DNA from: Methanomicrobia archaeon
Lineage (GTDB): Archaea; Halobacteriota; Bog-38; Methanoflorentales; Methanoflorentaceae
Assembly: GCA_015661395.1 (NCBI GenBank)
Contig: JACWML010000019.1
Location: 1 to 43,690 of the forward strand
Reading direction: 5' to 3'
DNA length: 43,690 bases
How positions within the stretch are numbered: the stretch's first letter is position 1; each line of letters opens with the position of its first letter. A program made the position numbers and the translations under genes. A model generated the notes under the pieces. That model was not told the DNA's origin. It did no database searches and worked only from the letters and a program-made list of their open reading frames with translations. Below are positions 1 through 8,786 of this stretch, piece by piece.

Positions 1-389
1 GACTTGGTAGCCGAATGCCGAAGCCGGTCAATCTCGTCGTTAATGGACGATTCCTTTGCCACGTAGACGTCGGTGTGCGGGATGTAGGCCTCAGGGCGAT
101 AATAATCGTAATAGCTCACGAAATACTCAACCGCGTTTTGCGGGAAGAACTCCCTGAACTCCTTATAGAGCTGTGCGGCTAACGTCTTGTTGTGCGCGAT
201 GACGAGCGTGGGCTTTTGCACGTGCGCGATGACGTTCGCGACCGTGAACGTCTTTCCTGAGCCCGTGACGCCGAGGAGCGTCTGGTGCTTCTCTCCTCCG
301 TTGATACCGTTGACGAGCTCGGCGATTGCCTTAGGCTGATCTCCGGTCGGCTTGAACGATGAACTTAGGGTGAACCTTGGTTGAGGCAT
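1..389 (-). CDS. uvrB: Excinuclease ABC subunit B, N-terminal part (cut by window edge)
   Basis: UvrB is the damage-verification helicase-like subunit of bacterial-type nucleotide excision repair. The 129 visible residues begin [20 protein letters not shown] and contain Walker A ([10 protein letters not shown], about residue 40), then the conserved HNKTLAAQL segment and the UvrB beta-hairpin signature [12 protein letters not shown] (about residues 93-104). The rest lies left of the window. A TATA-like run at 411-423 (read on the minus strand) sits about 27 nt before the ATG, so the message is probably leaderless. UvrABC genes in archaea are acquired from bacteria and are common in mesophilic methanogens (established knowledge). 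Identification is firm. Confidence 0.97.
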   Translation of the reverse strand, partial: MPQPRFTLSSSFKPTGDQPKAIAELVNGINGGEKHQTLLGVTGSGKTFTVANVIAHVQKPTLVIAHNKTLAAQLYKEFREFFPQNAVEYFVSYYDYYRPEAYIPHTDVYVAKESSINDEIDRLRHSATK

Positions 390-603
390 TATCGTACTGG
401 ATGTGGACTTAATTTAATATAAACTAAATTATTATTTACAAGCTATATTGGACGATAGAGGGATACCCCAAGCTAGCAGCGCTACCATGTTTTTTCCCTC
501 TGACCGCATATAACCTTGTCTTAAAGCAAATGAAACTAACTCGGCAGCCTAAGGAAACCCTTATACGCACTCAAGAGCATGGTTGTACTAAGGAGAATTC
601 ACC

Positions 604-762
604 ATGTGTACGGTCGGTGGCCCGTTTGGAAACGAAGACATAAAGCGACTCGAAGCGAAACAATACGCTTGCAACGAGTGCGGATCGAAGTTCAAGGGCA
701 TAGGCAAGAACCCGATGTGCCCATCTTGCCAATCGGAAGACATAACAGAGCTCGAAGCGTAG
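604..762 (+). CDS. Mini zinc-ribbon protein, 52 aa
   Basis: A short gene with a good ribosome site (AAGGAG at about 590) before ATG. The protein starts MCTVGGPFGNEDIKRLEAKQ and has two CxxC pairs (CNEC about residues 23-26, CPSC about 39-42) separated by a basic GIGK stretch, so one structural zinc ribbon is expected, of rubredoxin/rubrerythrin-like type. The likely promoter is a TATA-like CTTATACGC at about 559, giving a short leader. It is divergent from uvrB. Similar mini zinc proteins occur in methanogens, but I know of no assigned function. The spacing of Cys pairs and the strong ribosome site support a real gene. Confidence 0.75.
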   Translation: MCTVGGPFGNEDIKRLEAKQYACNECGSKFKGIGKNPMCPSCQSEDITELEA

Positions 763-832
763 CACCTAGCACTGCTAAGCCTTTCGTGAGCCCCTTTTCT
801 TATTAGTGATCTTAGACTATCAAAGTGCCAGC

Positions 833-1300
833 ATGGAACAGCGCATACCGCTCGACGCCGACGAGATCTTGTTTGTGCGCAGTGCTGACGGCGTGATCGG
901 CGTCGTGAAGTCAGGAGCCACCCGGCAGCTCTTCATCGAGACGGTAGACGACGAGATCGTAATGACCGTTGACCCCGAAGATCTTCTGGTCGCATCGGGT
1001 TTCAGCAACGATCGTACGACCACTAACGCAATCATCTGCACCCTCGCTCTCATCCGGGACTCTGGTTCACCCCTCATCGTACTTCCCAAACATCATCCCG
1101 CATCAGCGCGACTCAAGGTCGTGGCATCGGTAGGAAAGCGCACGGTATTGCGCTGTAATATCCAAAAAGGGACGCATCCTGAACAGGACGTACTTTGCGG
1201 CTCTCTGGGACTGAACGGACTCGAAGTGAGCTCGGTCGAAGGACACGTCGTGCTTCGCGGGGACGACTCGCTAACCGTCGAACGCGAGCCTTTTCGATAG
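833..1300 (+). CDS. Conserved hypothetical protein, about 155 aa
   Basis: Start chosen at ATG 833 (MEQRIPLDADEILFVRS); an upstream GTG at 806 is possible. No recognised motif, signal peptide or membrane segment. The protein reads as a compact alpha/beta or beta-rich soluble domain (LFVRSADGVIGVVKSG, then VDDEIVMTVDPEDLLVASGF). It lies about 31 nt before the GXGXG gene on the same strand, so the two are probably co-transcribed. Possibly a methanogen-specific family, but I cannot name it. Codon use looks coding throughout. Confidence 0.75.
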   Translation: MEQRIPLDADEILFVRSADGVIGVVKSGATRQLFIETVDDEIVMTVDPEDLLVASGFSNDRTTTNAIICTLALIRDSGSPLIVLPKHHPASARLKVVASVGKRTVLRCNIQKGTHPEQDVLCGSLGLNGLEVSSVEGHVVLRGDDSLTVEREPFR

Positions 1301-1331
1301 CGTTTTCTAACGCGCACACCATGGCTTTGTG

Positions 1332-2237
1332 ATGGAGCTCGAGTTAGGCGCACCGGTTGATTGCATAGCAGATTTCACGTACAACTTTTATTGGCAGCAT
1401 CGAGGCTCGAAGCTGGAGCCCAGCGACCGGATTCCGCACCAAGAAGGGAGCGCATACACCTATCGCGACGTGGTTGAGGCCCTAAAACGTGGTGATGATG
1501 TCTACGTCAGCGGAGACGTCGGACATCGGCTGTGTTCAAGCTTCGGCGTCGACTTGCACTTTTTCTCGGGCACCGGCGCCACAATCCCGGTGGGCGACGT
1601 GATTGTCGATGGCGACGTTGACACGCGCATGGGAATTAGTATGACCGCTGGAGTGGTGTACGTGGCCGGGGCCGTAAAGGTGCCGATCGGCAACGTCATT
1701 GAGGTCGCGTCTGATCGGACCGGGTACCGGAAGTATCGATCGATCACCGATGTCGTGTGCAACGGCCTCCGTGACGACACGCTTGCGCCCCCTAACGTTC
1801 TTTCGGGCAAACAGCTCACCGTGTCTGATGCACTCGTGCGCGACACCGTTGGCGCGCGCTGCGCGTGTGACGCACAAATTTGCGTTGAAGGAGACGTTGA
1901 CTTGAGCACCGGCATTCTCATGCGGCTTGGGACAGTGATCGTGACCGGCCGCGCAGGCATGAACTCGGGCGCCCTTCTCAATGGAGGGACGGTGATCATA
2001 CGTGGGGATGCAGACGCGTTCGCCGGAATCGACATGAAATCGGGCGTTCTCGTGATAGGAGGCACGCCTCAGGGCTATCTGGGGGCCAACAAACGAGGAG
2101 GCACGATCTACGCGCGCGGAGCAACGGCGCTGCCGCCCTCTAAGGCCCTGGCGGTCACGGGAAACGATATTGCGCTTGTATCCAGGCATCTCGGCATCAG
2201 TCAACTCCAAGCAATGATGTTCAAAAAATTTGTCTAG
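1332..2237 (+). CDS. FwdC-like GXGXG beta-helix protein
   Basis: A protein of 301 aa with the GXGXG right-handed beta-helix repeat found in formylmethanofuran dehydrogenase subunit C and the C-terminal domain of glutamate synthase. Repeats are visible as GDVDTRMGISMTAG (about residues 94-107), then GDVDLSTGILMRLG, GRAGMNSGALLNGG, GDADAFAGIDMKSG and GGTPQGYLGANKRGG. Relatives in methanogens are often labelled 'tributyrin esterase', an old and doubtful name. The N-terminal 90 residues are not GXGXG and contain FTYNFYWQHRGS. No other Fwd/Fmd subunits are adjacent, so it is probably a stand-alone relative and not FwdC itself. GTG at 1329 is an alternative start. Confidence 0.82.
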   Translation: MELELGAPVDCIADFTYNFYWQHRGSKLEPSDRIPHQEGSAYTYRDVVEALKRGDDVYVSGDVGHRLCSSFGVDLHFFSGTGATIPVGDVIVDGDVDTRMGISMTAGVVYVAGAVKVPIGNVIEVASDRTGYRKYRSITDVVCNGLRDDTLAPPNVLSGKQLTVSDALVRDTVGARCACDAQICVEGDVDLSTGILMRLGTVIVTGRAGMNSGALLNGGTVIIRGDADAFAGIDMKSGVLVIGGTPQGYLGANKRGGTIYARGATALPPSKALAVTGNDIALVSRHLGISQLQAMMFKKFV

Positions 2238-2381
2238 CTCAACGAAGACGTGCGAGTAGCCGGCGACCCTTCTCGACCTTTCGGGCGCGACGTCCCACAC
2301 AATCCGCTTCTTAATCAGCATCGCGACCGACGTCACAAAGCAAAGCAAGATTAAAGAATGAGAGAGGTGATAAGAACGTAT

Positions 2382-2720
2382 ATGGATCGCGAACAATACC
2401 TCGCAGCGATAACCACGGCCGCGCCACGCAAGGGACGCTACCTGAACCCCGACAAGGACATTGTGAATGCTCTTGTTGATGGGATACTGACGAATAAGGA
2501 GCGTTATGGGTACCACTCTTGCCCTTGTCGAATGGCGGCAAACGACAAGGAGTGGGACAAGGATATCATATGCCCGTGCGTTTACTGTGACCCGGATGTT
2601 GCCGAATACGGCGCGTGCTATTGTGGCTTATACGTGAGTGAAGCGTGCGCCAATGGGGTAAAAACAGTCCCTGAACACATCCCTGAGAGGCGTTCTACTG
2701 AAAAGTGGCAGCGCTACTGA
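2382..2720 (+). CDS. Ferredoxin:thioredoxin reductase catalytic (beta) subunit
   Basis: FTR catalytic subunits use a [4Fe-4S] cluster next to a redox-active disulfide to pass electrons from ferredoxin to thioredoxin. The signature is complete: CPCR (about residues 47-50), ICPCVYCDPD (about 63-72) and GACYCGLY (about 77-84), giving the CPC, CxYC and CYC cysteine arrangement. The 112-aa length fits the family. ATG 2382 is preceded by GAGGTGATAAG; an ATG at 2358 would add eight residues. In methanogens FTR-type proteins serve thioredoxin systems without the plant-type alpha subunit (established knowledge). No thioredoxin gene is adjacent. Confidence 0.93.
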   Translation: MDREQYLAAITTAAPRKGRYLNPDKDIVNALVDGILTNKERYGYHSCPCRMAANDKEWDKDIICPCVYCDPDVAEYGACYCGLYVSEACANGVKTVPEHIPERRSTEKWQRY

Positions 2721-2934
2721 TGTCACTAGGGGGTAGTAGCAAGCGACGCGCACGGGCTTACACATTGCGCGATATGGGTCTATTTACGGCACGAGTTTTT
2801 CAAAACCAACCCGCGTTATCTAGAGCCCCGACTATTTGTTGAAAAACGACTCCAACGAGAGAGAGACAACCTGCGGTCTACCACCGGACAAAGGCCATTT
2901 ATGAAAAACCATCGCGGCTCGTCAGCATAGAAGG

Positions 2935-3891
2935 TTAAATTAACTTGAGAATGCCGATCTTAGGCTCGTAACACTTCCCTTCATCCATCAGTTCTTGCAC
3001 GGCTTCTTCGACGTCATCTTCGTCGAGACCTTGTGCTTCAAGCGTCTCGATCAGACGGTCGTACGGGACGCCTGAACCGGCATCGAGCTCGTTCATTTTG
3101 AGGAGCACATTTTCCTTGTTCCTCGCAAGCGCCTCCGTCGCTGCGGAGTCTTCCTGTGTCGTGGCCGCCTCGTCTGTTTGCTCGTGCCCTTGCTCATTTT
3201 CTCTGATTACTACGTCGTCCGTCGCGCGGGCGCGTTGCGGATCGACGTTTGCCGGCGTGAACTCGCGCGGTTCGACAACGGCCTCGATGGCCGAAGCGAT
3301 CACCGGAACGATATCAGCGATTACGCCCGATCCGTTGTATGAGAGCACGGCACGGGTGATTCCGTCTGCGAGCACGGCATTAACGTCGCTGTCAAGCAGC
3401 TTCGTGCGAAGCGTATTGCTCGGCAATCCCGCGCTCAAGGCGATCTTAAGGGCCTCAACTCTGTCAAGCGTTCGCTCGGCAGTTGTGATAACCCAGTTGT
3501 TGCGGACCGTTTCCGTCGTTGGATTGATTTCCTTCGACCATATAGACACGTATGGGGTCTCGTCACGAGTATAGAGGCGCGCTCTTCCAAGGACGGCGAC
3601 AAACTGGGGTAGCTCGGCCTGAGCAAGAAAAGCCGCTGCCTCGGGCTGATATTTTCCCGCATACACAGTGAAGGTCCCAGTGGGATCGGCTATGCGTGCG
3701 CGCCAGAGATCTTCACTCGAGCGAACGTTTTCCACTTCGGTGAGCACGCCAACCACAAAGATGCGGTTGATCTTGGCACCCGTGGGGGAGATGACGTACG
3801 AGGGGCCGCTCTCGTCATCTTCTTTCACCTGAAGCGTCGACTTGTTAAGCTCATAGGCGAACACTCGCCACGCGGGATCTTGCGCCAGCAC
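2935..3891 (-). CDS. RPA-associated OB-fold protein (RPAP / COG3390 type)
   Basis: A protein of 318 aa with an N-terminal OB-fold region (about residues 5-125). The family hallmark PSYVISPTGAKINRIFVVGV is followed by VENVRSSEDLWRARIADPTG. A variable acidic linker rich in E, Q, T and A (about 210-255) leads to a C-terminal winged-helix domain (about 255-318, ending YEPKIGILKLI). Family members sit beside archaeal single-stranded-DNA-binding RPA genes; here no RPA gene adjoins, so it stands alone. The start is GTG, preceded on the minus strand by a GGAGGG-like site. A DNA replication/repair role is inferred from the family. Confidence 0.88.
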   Translation of the reverse strand: MLAQDPAWRVFAYELNKSTLQVKEDDESGPSYVISPTGAKINRIFVVGVLTEVENVRSSEDLWRARIADPTGTFTVYAGKYQPEAAAFLAQAELPQFVAVLGRARLYTRDETPYVSIWSKEINPTTETVRNNWVITTAERTLDRVEALKIALSAGLPSNTLRTKLLDSDVNAVLADGITRAVLSYNGSGVIADIVPVIASAIEAVVEPREFTPANVDPQRARATDDVVIRENEQGHEQTDEAATTQEDSAATEALARNKENVLLKMNELDAGSGVPYDRLIETLEAQGLDEDDVEEAVQELMDEGKCYEPKIGILKLI

Positions 3892-4220
3892 GATTAGCCC
3901 TCCAGTCGCGTATTGAAGCGTCCGGTATGATAAAGTTTAGTGTTATGTCTGAGCCCGGCGGATTGCACCGTGAACGCCATGCTTGGTTGCAGAGTTGTGC
4001 CACCCCGCGCGCAAATGAAGCTTCGGCCGCGTGCATGCGACCTATTCACTGAATTCATTCCGTATCGTGCCTTTTGGCACACCGCATTGCGCACGTGACA
4101 AGGCGATCGGCGTTTTCTCTGATTCCGAATGCTACGTCGCCGGACCGTTTGCTTCGATATGGGGTGATTATGCGGATGCTATATACCCATGTATTTTCAT
4201 GACCAGCTCTGTGCAAACTC
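3892..4220. other. Spacer between RPAP and endonuclease III genes
   Basis: A divergent intergenic region of about 330 bp. It contains a likely promoter for the rightward gene (CTATATACC at 4179-4187, about 25-30 nt before a predicted start near 4210). The leftward promoter for the RPAP gene is less clear (an AT-rich TTTATCATA-type stretch near 3925-3935). Small reading frames here lack ribosome sites or recognisable features. No RNA gene seen. Confidence 0.5.
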
Positions 4221-5192
4221 ATGCTTGCGGCCACCGAGGTGTCTAAGCTGCGATTCATTATGACCCCGCCCATCGACCTTGCGCGCACCATGACTATTCA
4301 GATTCCCGCTTTGGAGTGGGTGAATAACTCAAACGGCTATCGCAAACTCATTGACGGTGTCACGCAGACGATCTCTCCGCACGCATGCAACGGCCCTTTG
4401 GCCTCCGACCTCGACATGGAGGGCGTGCGCCCTAACGAGATGCATTGGACGCCGCTTCTTCAACTAAAAGGCCTCGACCCCCGGGTACGTAAGCTTAGAG
4501 ATGTCTTTGCCGGCTTATACTTCATGAACGGGCAGGATCCCTTCAGGTGCCTGACGCTCACCCTACTCACCCAGAACAAGACTGCCGAGCGCGCGCGGAC
4601 GGCCTTCTGTGAACTTTCCAGGCGGTTCGGATCGATCACGCCTCAGACCTTGTGCGAGGCACATCCGCACGAGATCTTGCCCGCCCTGCAGCGGTGTGGG
4701 CCTCACCGAAAGGCGGGTTACCTCATTTCCATGGCGCGCGCGCTTATGCAGCAGTGGAACGGAGACATGTCGTGGGTGTACGATGAACCACACCGCGCGC
4801 GCGAGGTCCTCCTTTCTCTGCCCGGCGTCGGCCCAAAAACTGCTGATTGTGTCCTGCTCTACGCGGCGGGACACGAAATCGTTCCCGTAGACACACACAT
4901 CGAACGGGTTGCTCGCAGACTCGGGTTCATCGAACGCGGCGCGATACGGCGTGGTCTCGACGTTAACGTGGAGGAGATTCGTGGAAGCAACAGGTCAAAA
5001 GACTTGGCCAAAGAGGCGCTCGAGCACGAGCTTGTTCACCCCGGCCGGAGTCACCTCCTGCTGATCCAACACGGATTTGAGTTTTGTCACGCGACTGCCC
5101 CTGCGTGCTTTCCGTGTCCGATTCGCGAAGAGTGCACCTCGATCGACAACCGTTACAAATCGACGCTGAACCTCAGCTCCCGGCAGCAATGA
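4221..5192 (+). CDS. nth: Endonuclease III-family DNA glycosylase/AP lyase with 4Fe-4S cluster
   Basis: A base-excision-repair enzyme that removes oxidised bases and nicks abasic sites. The helix-hairpin-helix LPGVGPKTADC (about residues 200-210) supplies the catalytic Lys, and VPVDTHIERVARRLG gives the catalytic Asp. The C-terminal cluster is C-x6-C-x2-C-x5-C (CHATAPACFPCPIREEC). The protein is long for Nth (323 aa against about 210) because of an N-terminal region of about 90 residues with no recognised motif. ATG 4221 fits the TATA box at 4179; ATG 4260 and 4290 are alternatives. The 3' end overlaps the convergent DUF192 gene by 20 bp. Confidence 0.9.
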   Translation: MLAATEVSKLRFIMTPPIDLARTMTIQIPALEWVNNSNGYRKLIDGVTQTISPHACNGPLASDLDMEGVRPNEMHWTPLLQLKGLDPRVRKLRDVFAGLYFMNGQDPFRCLTLTLLTQNKTAERARTAFCELSRRFGSITPQTLCEAHPHEILPALQRCGPHRKAGYLISMARALMQQWNGDMSWVYDEPHRAREVLLSLPGVGPKTADCVLLYAAGHEIVPVDTHIERVARRLGFIERGAIRRGLDVNVEEIRGSNRSKDLAKEALEHELVHPGRSHLLLIQHGFEFCHATAPACFPCPIREECTSIDNRYKSTLNLSSRQQ

Positions 5193-5724
5193 CGACCGGA
5201 TCCCCGCTTGCGATCCCGTTTCGAGAACAAAAGCCTGAGTTCACTTCAAGTGCGTATTGTATCGGCGCGCTCGACGTGTAAAGCGCACACGGATCACTAG
5301 TGCACGGCGGCACCGATGCGTAAATCTCGAGCACGTGGTTGTCCGCCGTGATAAACACGATATCGAGCGGGATGCGCATGTTCTTCATCCAAAAAGTCTG
5401 CTGTTGTTGCGTTGGGAAGATGAACAGCATGCCAGCATCTTCATTCAAATAGGTCCTATTCATAAGACCCATTTCACGCTTTGCAGGCGTATCGGCGGCC
5501 TCAGCGTAAACTGTTGTGCTCCCCACCGTTACGCGGTACGTGGTCGGTGCTTTCAACGCCGTGGTGGCTGAGCTGCCGTTTGTGACCGCGCTGCCTGACG
5601 CTGCAGTCGTCACCGAGCTCGTGTTGGTCGGCGTGCCCGGTAGCGTCGTAACGCATCCTGATAGCGTGCTCACTGCGATAATGCCGCACAGAACCACAAT
5701 GAGTAGAGGCGTTCGCACGCGCAT
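5173..5724 (-). CDS. DUF192 lipoprotein
   Basis: About 183 aa. It begins with a hydrophobic signal ending in a lipobox (STLSGC, Cys about residue 24), then a Ser/Thr/Ala-rich linker (about 25-62), then a DUF192 domain with the family core REMGLMNRTYLNEDAGMLF, FWMKNMRIPLDIVFI and YALEVNSGF. It is probably anchored on the outer face of the cell membrane. DUF192 has no firm biochemical role. The ATG overlaps the truD stop (TTGATG), so it is the third gene of the pth2-truD-DUF192 operon. Its 3' end runs 20 bp into the nth gene on the other strand. Confidence 0.9.
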   Translation of the reverse strand: MRVRTPLLIVVLCGIIAVSTLSGCVTTLPGTPTNTSSVTTAASGSAVTNGSSATTALKAPTTYRVTVGSTTVYAEAADTPAKREMGLMNRTYLNEDAGMLFIFPTQQQQTFWMKNMRIPLDIVFITADNHVLEIYASVPPCTSDPCALYTSSAPIQYALEVNSGFCSRNGIASGDPVVIAAGS

Positions 5725-7019
5725 CAACCCAACCTCGTTTTCATGACTTCACGTAACACAGTCGTCGCATAGCCTCCTTTGGGGAGAGAGAATCGAAGTT
5801 CGACTTTCACCCGATCTTCCGAAAGCTCATCAGGGGCGACGTCAAACCGGATATCAACCGGCAAGAGGACGTTGCGCATCACGCCCTTTGATGCCAGTCG
5901 CGGACAGCTTTCGATTTTGAAGGCATCAAGATCAACGCCTGCCGATGCGAGAACATCTCGCTCGATCTGACCGATGACTCCGTCTGACAGCTCGGTGTCG
6001 TATCCCGGAACCGGCATTTGAACGGAGGCAGTTCCTGCGGCCAGGCTCTGGTTCACCTCGTGCACGTTCTTAGGCACGACCGTTCTGACGCGCCCCCTGT
6101 CTGGCGCCCACACGCGGTCACCGTCAAATCCGACAGCAAGCGGGAACCCCCGCTCGAGTCGGCTGCTCAGCATCCTGTTGAAGAGAAACGATTGAAACGC
6201 GTGCACGAAAAGTTTCTGCAGATTCGTGGAGAGCACGCCAAGGGCGCCATCGAAGTCATTGGGATACTTCGCCAGGTGGTTAAGCATCGCACGCTCATAG
6301 CGCAACCGCACAGGCATGCGCTTGAGCGCCTCTTTGAAGTCATACGTTTCCGCAACCGATTGCCGCACTGCTTTGACGTCGTCAGGCTCATCGGGGAACG
6401 GTTTTCCGATGTACGTCATTACCGCGCGCTCGAGGTCCCCATCAACAAGCGCACGCCCTACGACGTGATTAACGGGGCGGATTGTTCCAAAGCGCTGAAT
6501 GCCAAAGAAGTTAGGAAGCCCGTGAGCATTGCGCGTTTCCTCGACGACGCCCCCCACCGCGCTTGTGACGTCATTTTGAGGCCCCTCGACGGCTCTGACC
6601 GTAATAGCAAAATCATTACCGTCGAGGTCGCCCAAGGAGACCGGCCTATCTGATCTCCCTATGGGCTCGGCGACGACGGTTCCAAAGCTGACCGGCTCGG
6701 CAAGCTGAATCGAATCGATGCTCATACGCTGCGTAGTCACCGCACGCTTATCCTTCGTTCCTGCCCAGCTAATCCTTCTTTGGCTTATCTGCAAGCGGCG
6801 CGACAGATCACGTGCCATGTGGTGCGTCTCCGTGTCCGTCTTGGTCACTTTGATTAACTGGTAGCGTCCCTCCGAAGTGAAGCGATCTGCGTAGACCTCG
6901 TTGACCACAAAGTCCTCAACGCGCTGACGGATTCGCCCGCCGATGCCGCCAGAGGCCGTCAAGTACACCATCATTCCCACAGTCACGTCGCTTTCTGGAA
7001 CTGTGTTGGCATCGGTCAT
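5724..7019 (-). CDS. truD: tRNA pseudouridine(13) synthase TruD
   Basis: Converts U13 of certain tRNAs to pseudouridine. The TruD catalytic motif GTKDKRAVTTQ (about residues 87-97, catalytic Asp within KDK) and the NFFGIQRFG motif (about 169-177) are both present. VHAFQSFLFNRML follows, with the TruD insertion between. The length (431 aa) suits archaeal TruD. It lies 12 bp downstream of pth2, a pairing often seen in archaea, and its stop overlaps the DUF192 start, so the three genes form one leftward operon. Confidence 0.96.
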   Translation of the reverse strand: MTDANTVPESDVTVGMMVYLTASGGIGGRIRQRVEDFVVNEVYADRFTSEGRYQLIKVTKTDTETHHMARDLSRRLQISQRRISWAGTKDKRAVTTQRMSIDSIQLAEPVSFGTVVAEPIGRSDRPVSLGDLDGNDFAITVRAVEGPQNDVTSAVGGVVEETRNAHGLPNFFGIQRFGTIRPVNHVVGRALVDGDLERAVMTYIGKPFPDEPDDVKAVRQSVAETYDFKEALKRMPVRLRYERAMLNHLAKYPNDFDGALGVLSTNLQKLFVHAFQSFLFNRMLSSRLERGFPLAVGFDGDRVWAPDRGRVRTVVPKNVHEVNQSLAAGTASVQMPVPGYDTELSDGVIGQIERDVLASAGVDLDAFKIESCPRLASKGVMRNVLLPVDIRFDVAPDELSEDRVKVELRFSLPKGGYATTVLREVMKTRLG

Positions 7020-7031
7020 CGTCGTTGCCCG

Positions 7032-7376
7032 CTAGAGCAGTTTAAGGTCGCTGGTCACTTTATCTAGCTCCGACTCCTTGGCAGGGCCGATACCGAGGGC
7101 GGTAACGGTTCCGGGCGGCACCTCCGTGAGCCCGGCATCGACAACGAGGGCCGTGATGAAGCCGCGCCCCTCAGCTATCGACTTAAGCTCATAAATGTCC
7201 CTGAGCGTCGCAACTTTGAGCGCGACCTTTTTCTGCCCCTCACTAAACCAGCGACGCTTTGTGGCCGGATCCGAGCGCTCATAAGCGGAGACGGCAGCGT
7301 GCGCGAGCTGAACCGCCGTTTTTCCCGTGGACAACCGGAGGTCTGATCGGATAATGAGGCACTGTTTGTACTCCAC
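7032..7376 (-). CDS. pth2: Peptidyl-tRNA hydrolase, archaeal/eukaryotic Pth2 type
   Basis: Releases tRNA from stalled peptidyl-tRNA. The 114-aa protein has the Pth2 N-terminal signature KQCLIIRSDLRLSTGKTAVQ with the following AHAA, and the C-terminal ALGIGPAKESELDKVTSDLK. The start is GTG at 7374-7376 because AGGGGAG lies six bases upstream; an earlier in-frame GTG at 7391 would overlap that site. It is the first gene of the pth2-truD-DUF192 operon and divergent from the geranylgeranyl reductase gene. Confidence 0.95.
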   Translation of the reverse strand: MEYKQCLIIRSDLRLSTGKTAVQLAHAAVSAYERSDPATKRRWFSEGQKKVALKVATLRDIYELKSIAEGRGFITALVVDAGLTEVPPGTVTALGIGPAKESELDKVTSDLKLL

Positions 7377-7475
7377 GCGTGCTCCCCTCACACGATCGAT
7401 TCGCCTGTGCGTTCTGACACGAGAGGCTAAGACTGGTTTATTATATAAATAGTAAACTCGTACCCGCTTACGACC

Positions 7476-8666
7476 ATGGAATACGATGTCGTCGTGGTCG
7501 GCGCAGGTCCCACAGGCTCAATGGCTGCAAAGTACGCGGCAAAAGCTGGCGCACGCGTGCTCATGATCGAAGAACACGCGGCCATCGGCCAACCGGTACA
7601 GTGTGCGGGCCTTATCAGCACGCGCGCGTTTGAAGGATGCGAAGTGCCCGAAACGCTCAGCAGGCACGCCATCCGCGGCGCCAATATCCACGCCCCCGAC
7701 GGGCGTATCCTAACGGTCGACGGCAAACGTACGATGGCCTACGTTATCGACCGAGGTGAGCTTGATCAAGCGATGGCCTTAGAGGCGCTCAAATCGGGGG
7801 TTGCCTCGCTTGTCAAAACGCGATTTAGCGGGTTGCGACGTCAGGGAAGCGACGTTATCATCGCGGCACTAAGCCAGGGCGAACCGATCGAAATACGGAC
7901 TCGCGTGGTGATCGGAGCCGACGGACTACAAAGCGCCGTGGGGAGGCTTGCAGGCCTAGAGCGAGTGCAAACGGTGCTCACGTGTGCGCAAGCAGAAGTC
8001 TACGCCGACGTCGCGCACCCCGATTTCGTTGACCTGTACCTGGGACAGGACGTAGCGCCGGGCTTTTTTGCCTGGGTAATACCGACGCGATCGGGCACAG
8101 TAAGAATCGGACTCTGCTCGACTCAACGGTCACTCGACCGACTCGGCCCGCTGATCGAACGGCTTTCGCCGCGCTACGCGACCTCGCTCCTACACTTCTC
8201 CGCAGGAGGCATACCGATTGGACCGCCGCCATGTACGGCCGCTGCCGGCACCTTGATCGTTGGAGACGCCGCCGGCCACGTCAAGCCAACAAGCGGCGGG
8301 GGGATATATCCCGGGACGCTATGCGCCAAAATAGCAGGGACCGTCGCCGCTGAGGCAGCGGCACAGGAGAACGCGTCCAAGGACGCTCTGATGGCGTACG
8401 ACACGCGGTGGCGGTCCGAGATAGGCCGCGAACTCGAGACGGGGTTGCGCATCCGTGAGGGATTTAACAAACTCAGCGACGATGATCTCAACTACATCAT
8501 AAGGGCTCTTGACGACGAACACACGTTGGACATCATATCGAAGTACGGTGATATGGACCGTCCGTCCATCGTTCTTCGCAAGTTGTTGTTGAGTACAAAG
8601 GCGCCTCGCTTGCTGAAGCTCATCAGGCCAATGATCAAGTTGGGGATTGTGAAACGCGGCTCATAG
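7476..8666 (+). CDS. Geranylgeranyl reductase family flavoprotein 1
   Basis: FAD-dependent reductase of the family that saturates isoprenoid chains of archaeal lipids or quinones. The Rossmann FAD motif VVVGAGPTGSMAAKYAAKAG sits at residues 6-25, ADGLQSAVGRLAGL at about 149-162, and the FAD/substrate motif GDAAGHVKPTSGGGI at about 267-281. Length 396 aa. A strong TATA box (TTATATAAA, 7441-7449) lies about 27 nt before the ATG, so the mRNA is nearly leaderless and has no ribosome site. A second, divergent family member lies at 13893-15095. Substrates cannot be told apart from sequence. Confidence 0.93.
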   Translation: MEYDVVVVGAGPTGSMAAKYAAKAGARVLMIEEHAAIGQPVQCAGLISTRAFEGCEVPETLSRHAIRGANIHAPDGRILTVDGKRTMAYVIDRGELDQAMALEALKSGVASLVKTRFSGLRRQGSDVIIAALSQGEPIEIRTRVVIGADGLQSAVGRLAGLERVQTVLTCAQAEVYADVAHPDFVDLYLGQDVAPGFFAWVIPTRSGTVRIGLCSTQRSLDRLGPLIERLSPRYATSLLHFSAGGIPIGPPPCTAAAGTLIVGDAAGHVKPTSGGGIYPGTLCAKIAGTVAAEAAAQENASKDALMAYDTRWRSEIGRELETGLRIREGFNKLSDDDLNYIIRALDDEHTLDIISKYGDMDRPSIVLRKLLLSTKAPRLLKLIRPMIKLGIVKRGS

Positions 8667-8786
8667 AGGCGATATTAAAGAGGGAAGGGCTACGCGTGCG
8701 TTGGACGACGGGTCGCGCTTTATCTGGCAACGCTATTTAACGGTTGGTCAAAAGCATTATTTGATAGTAAAAGAAAGGGGAGCATA

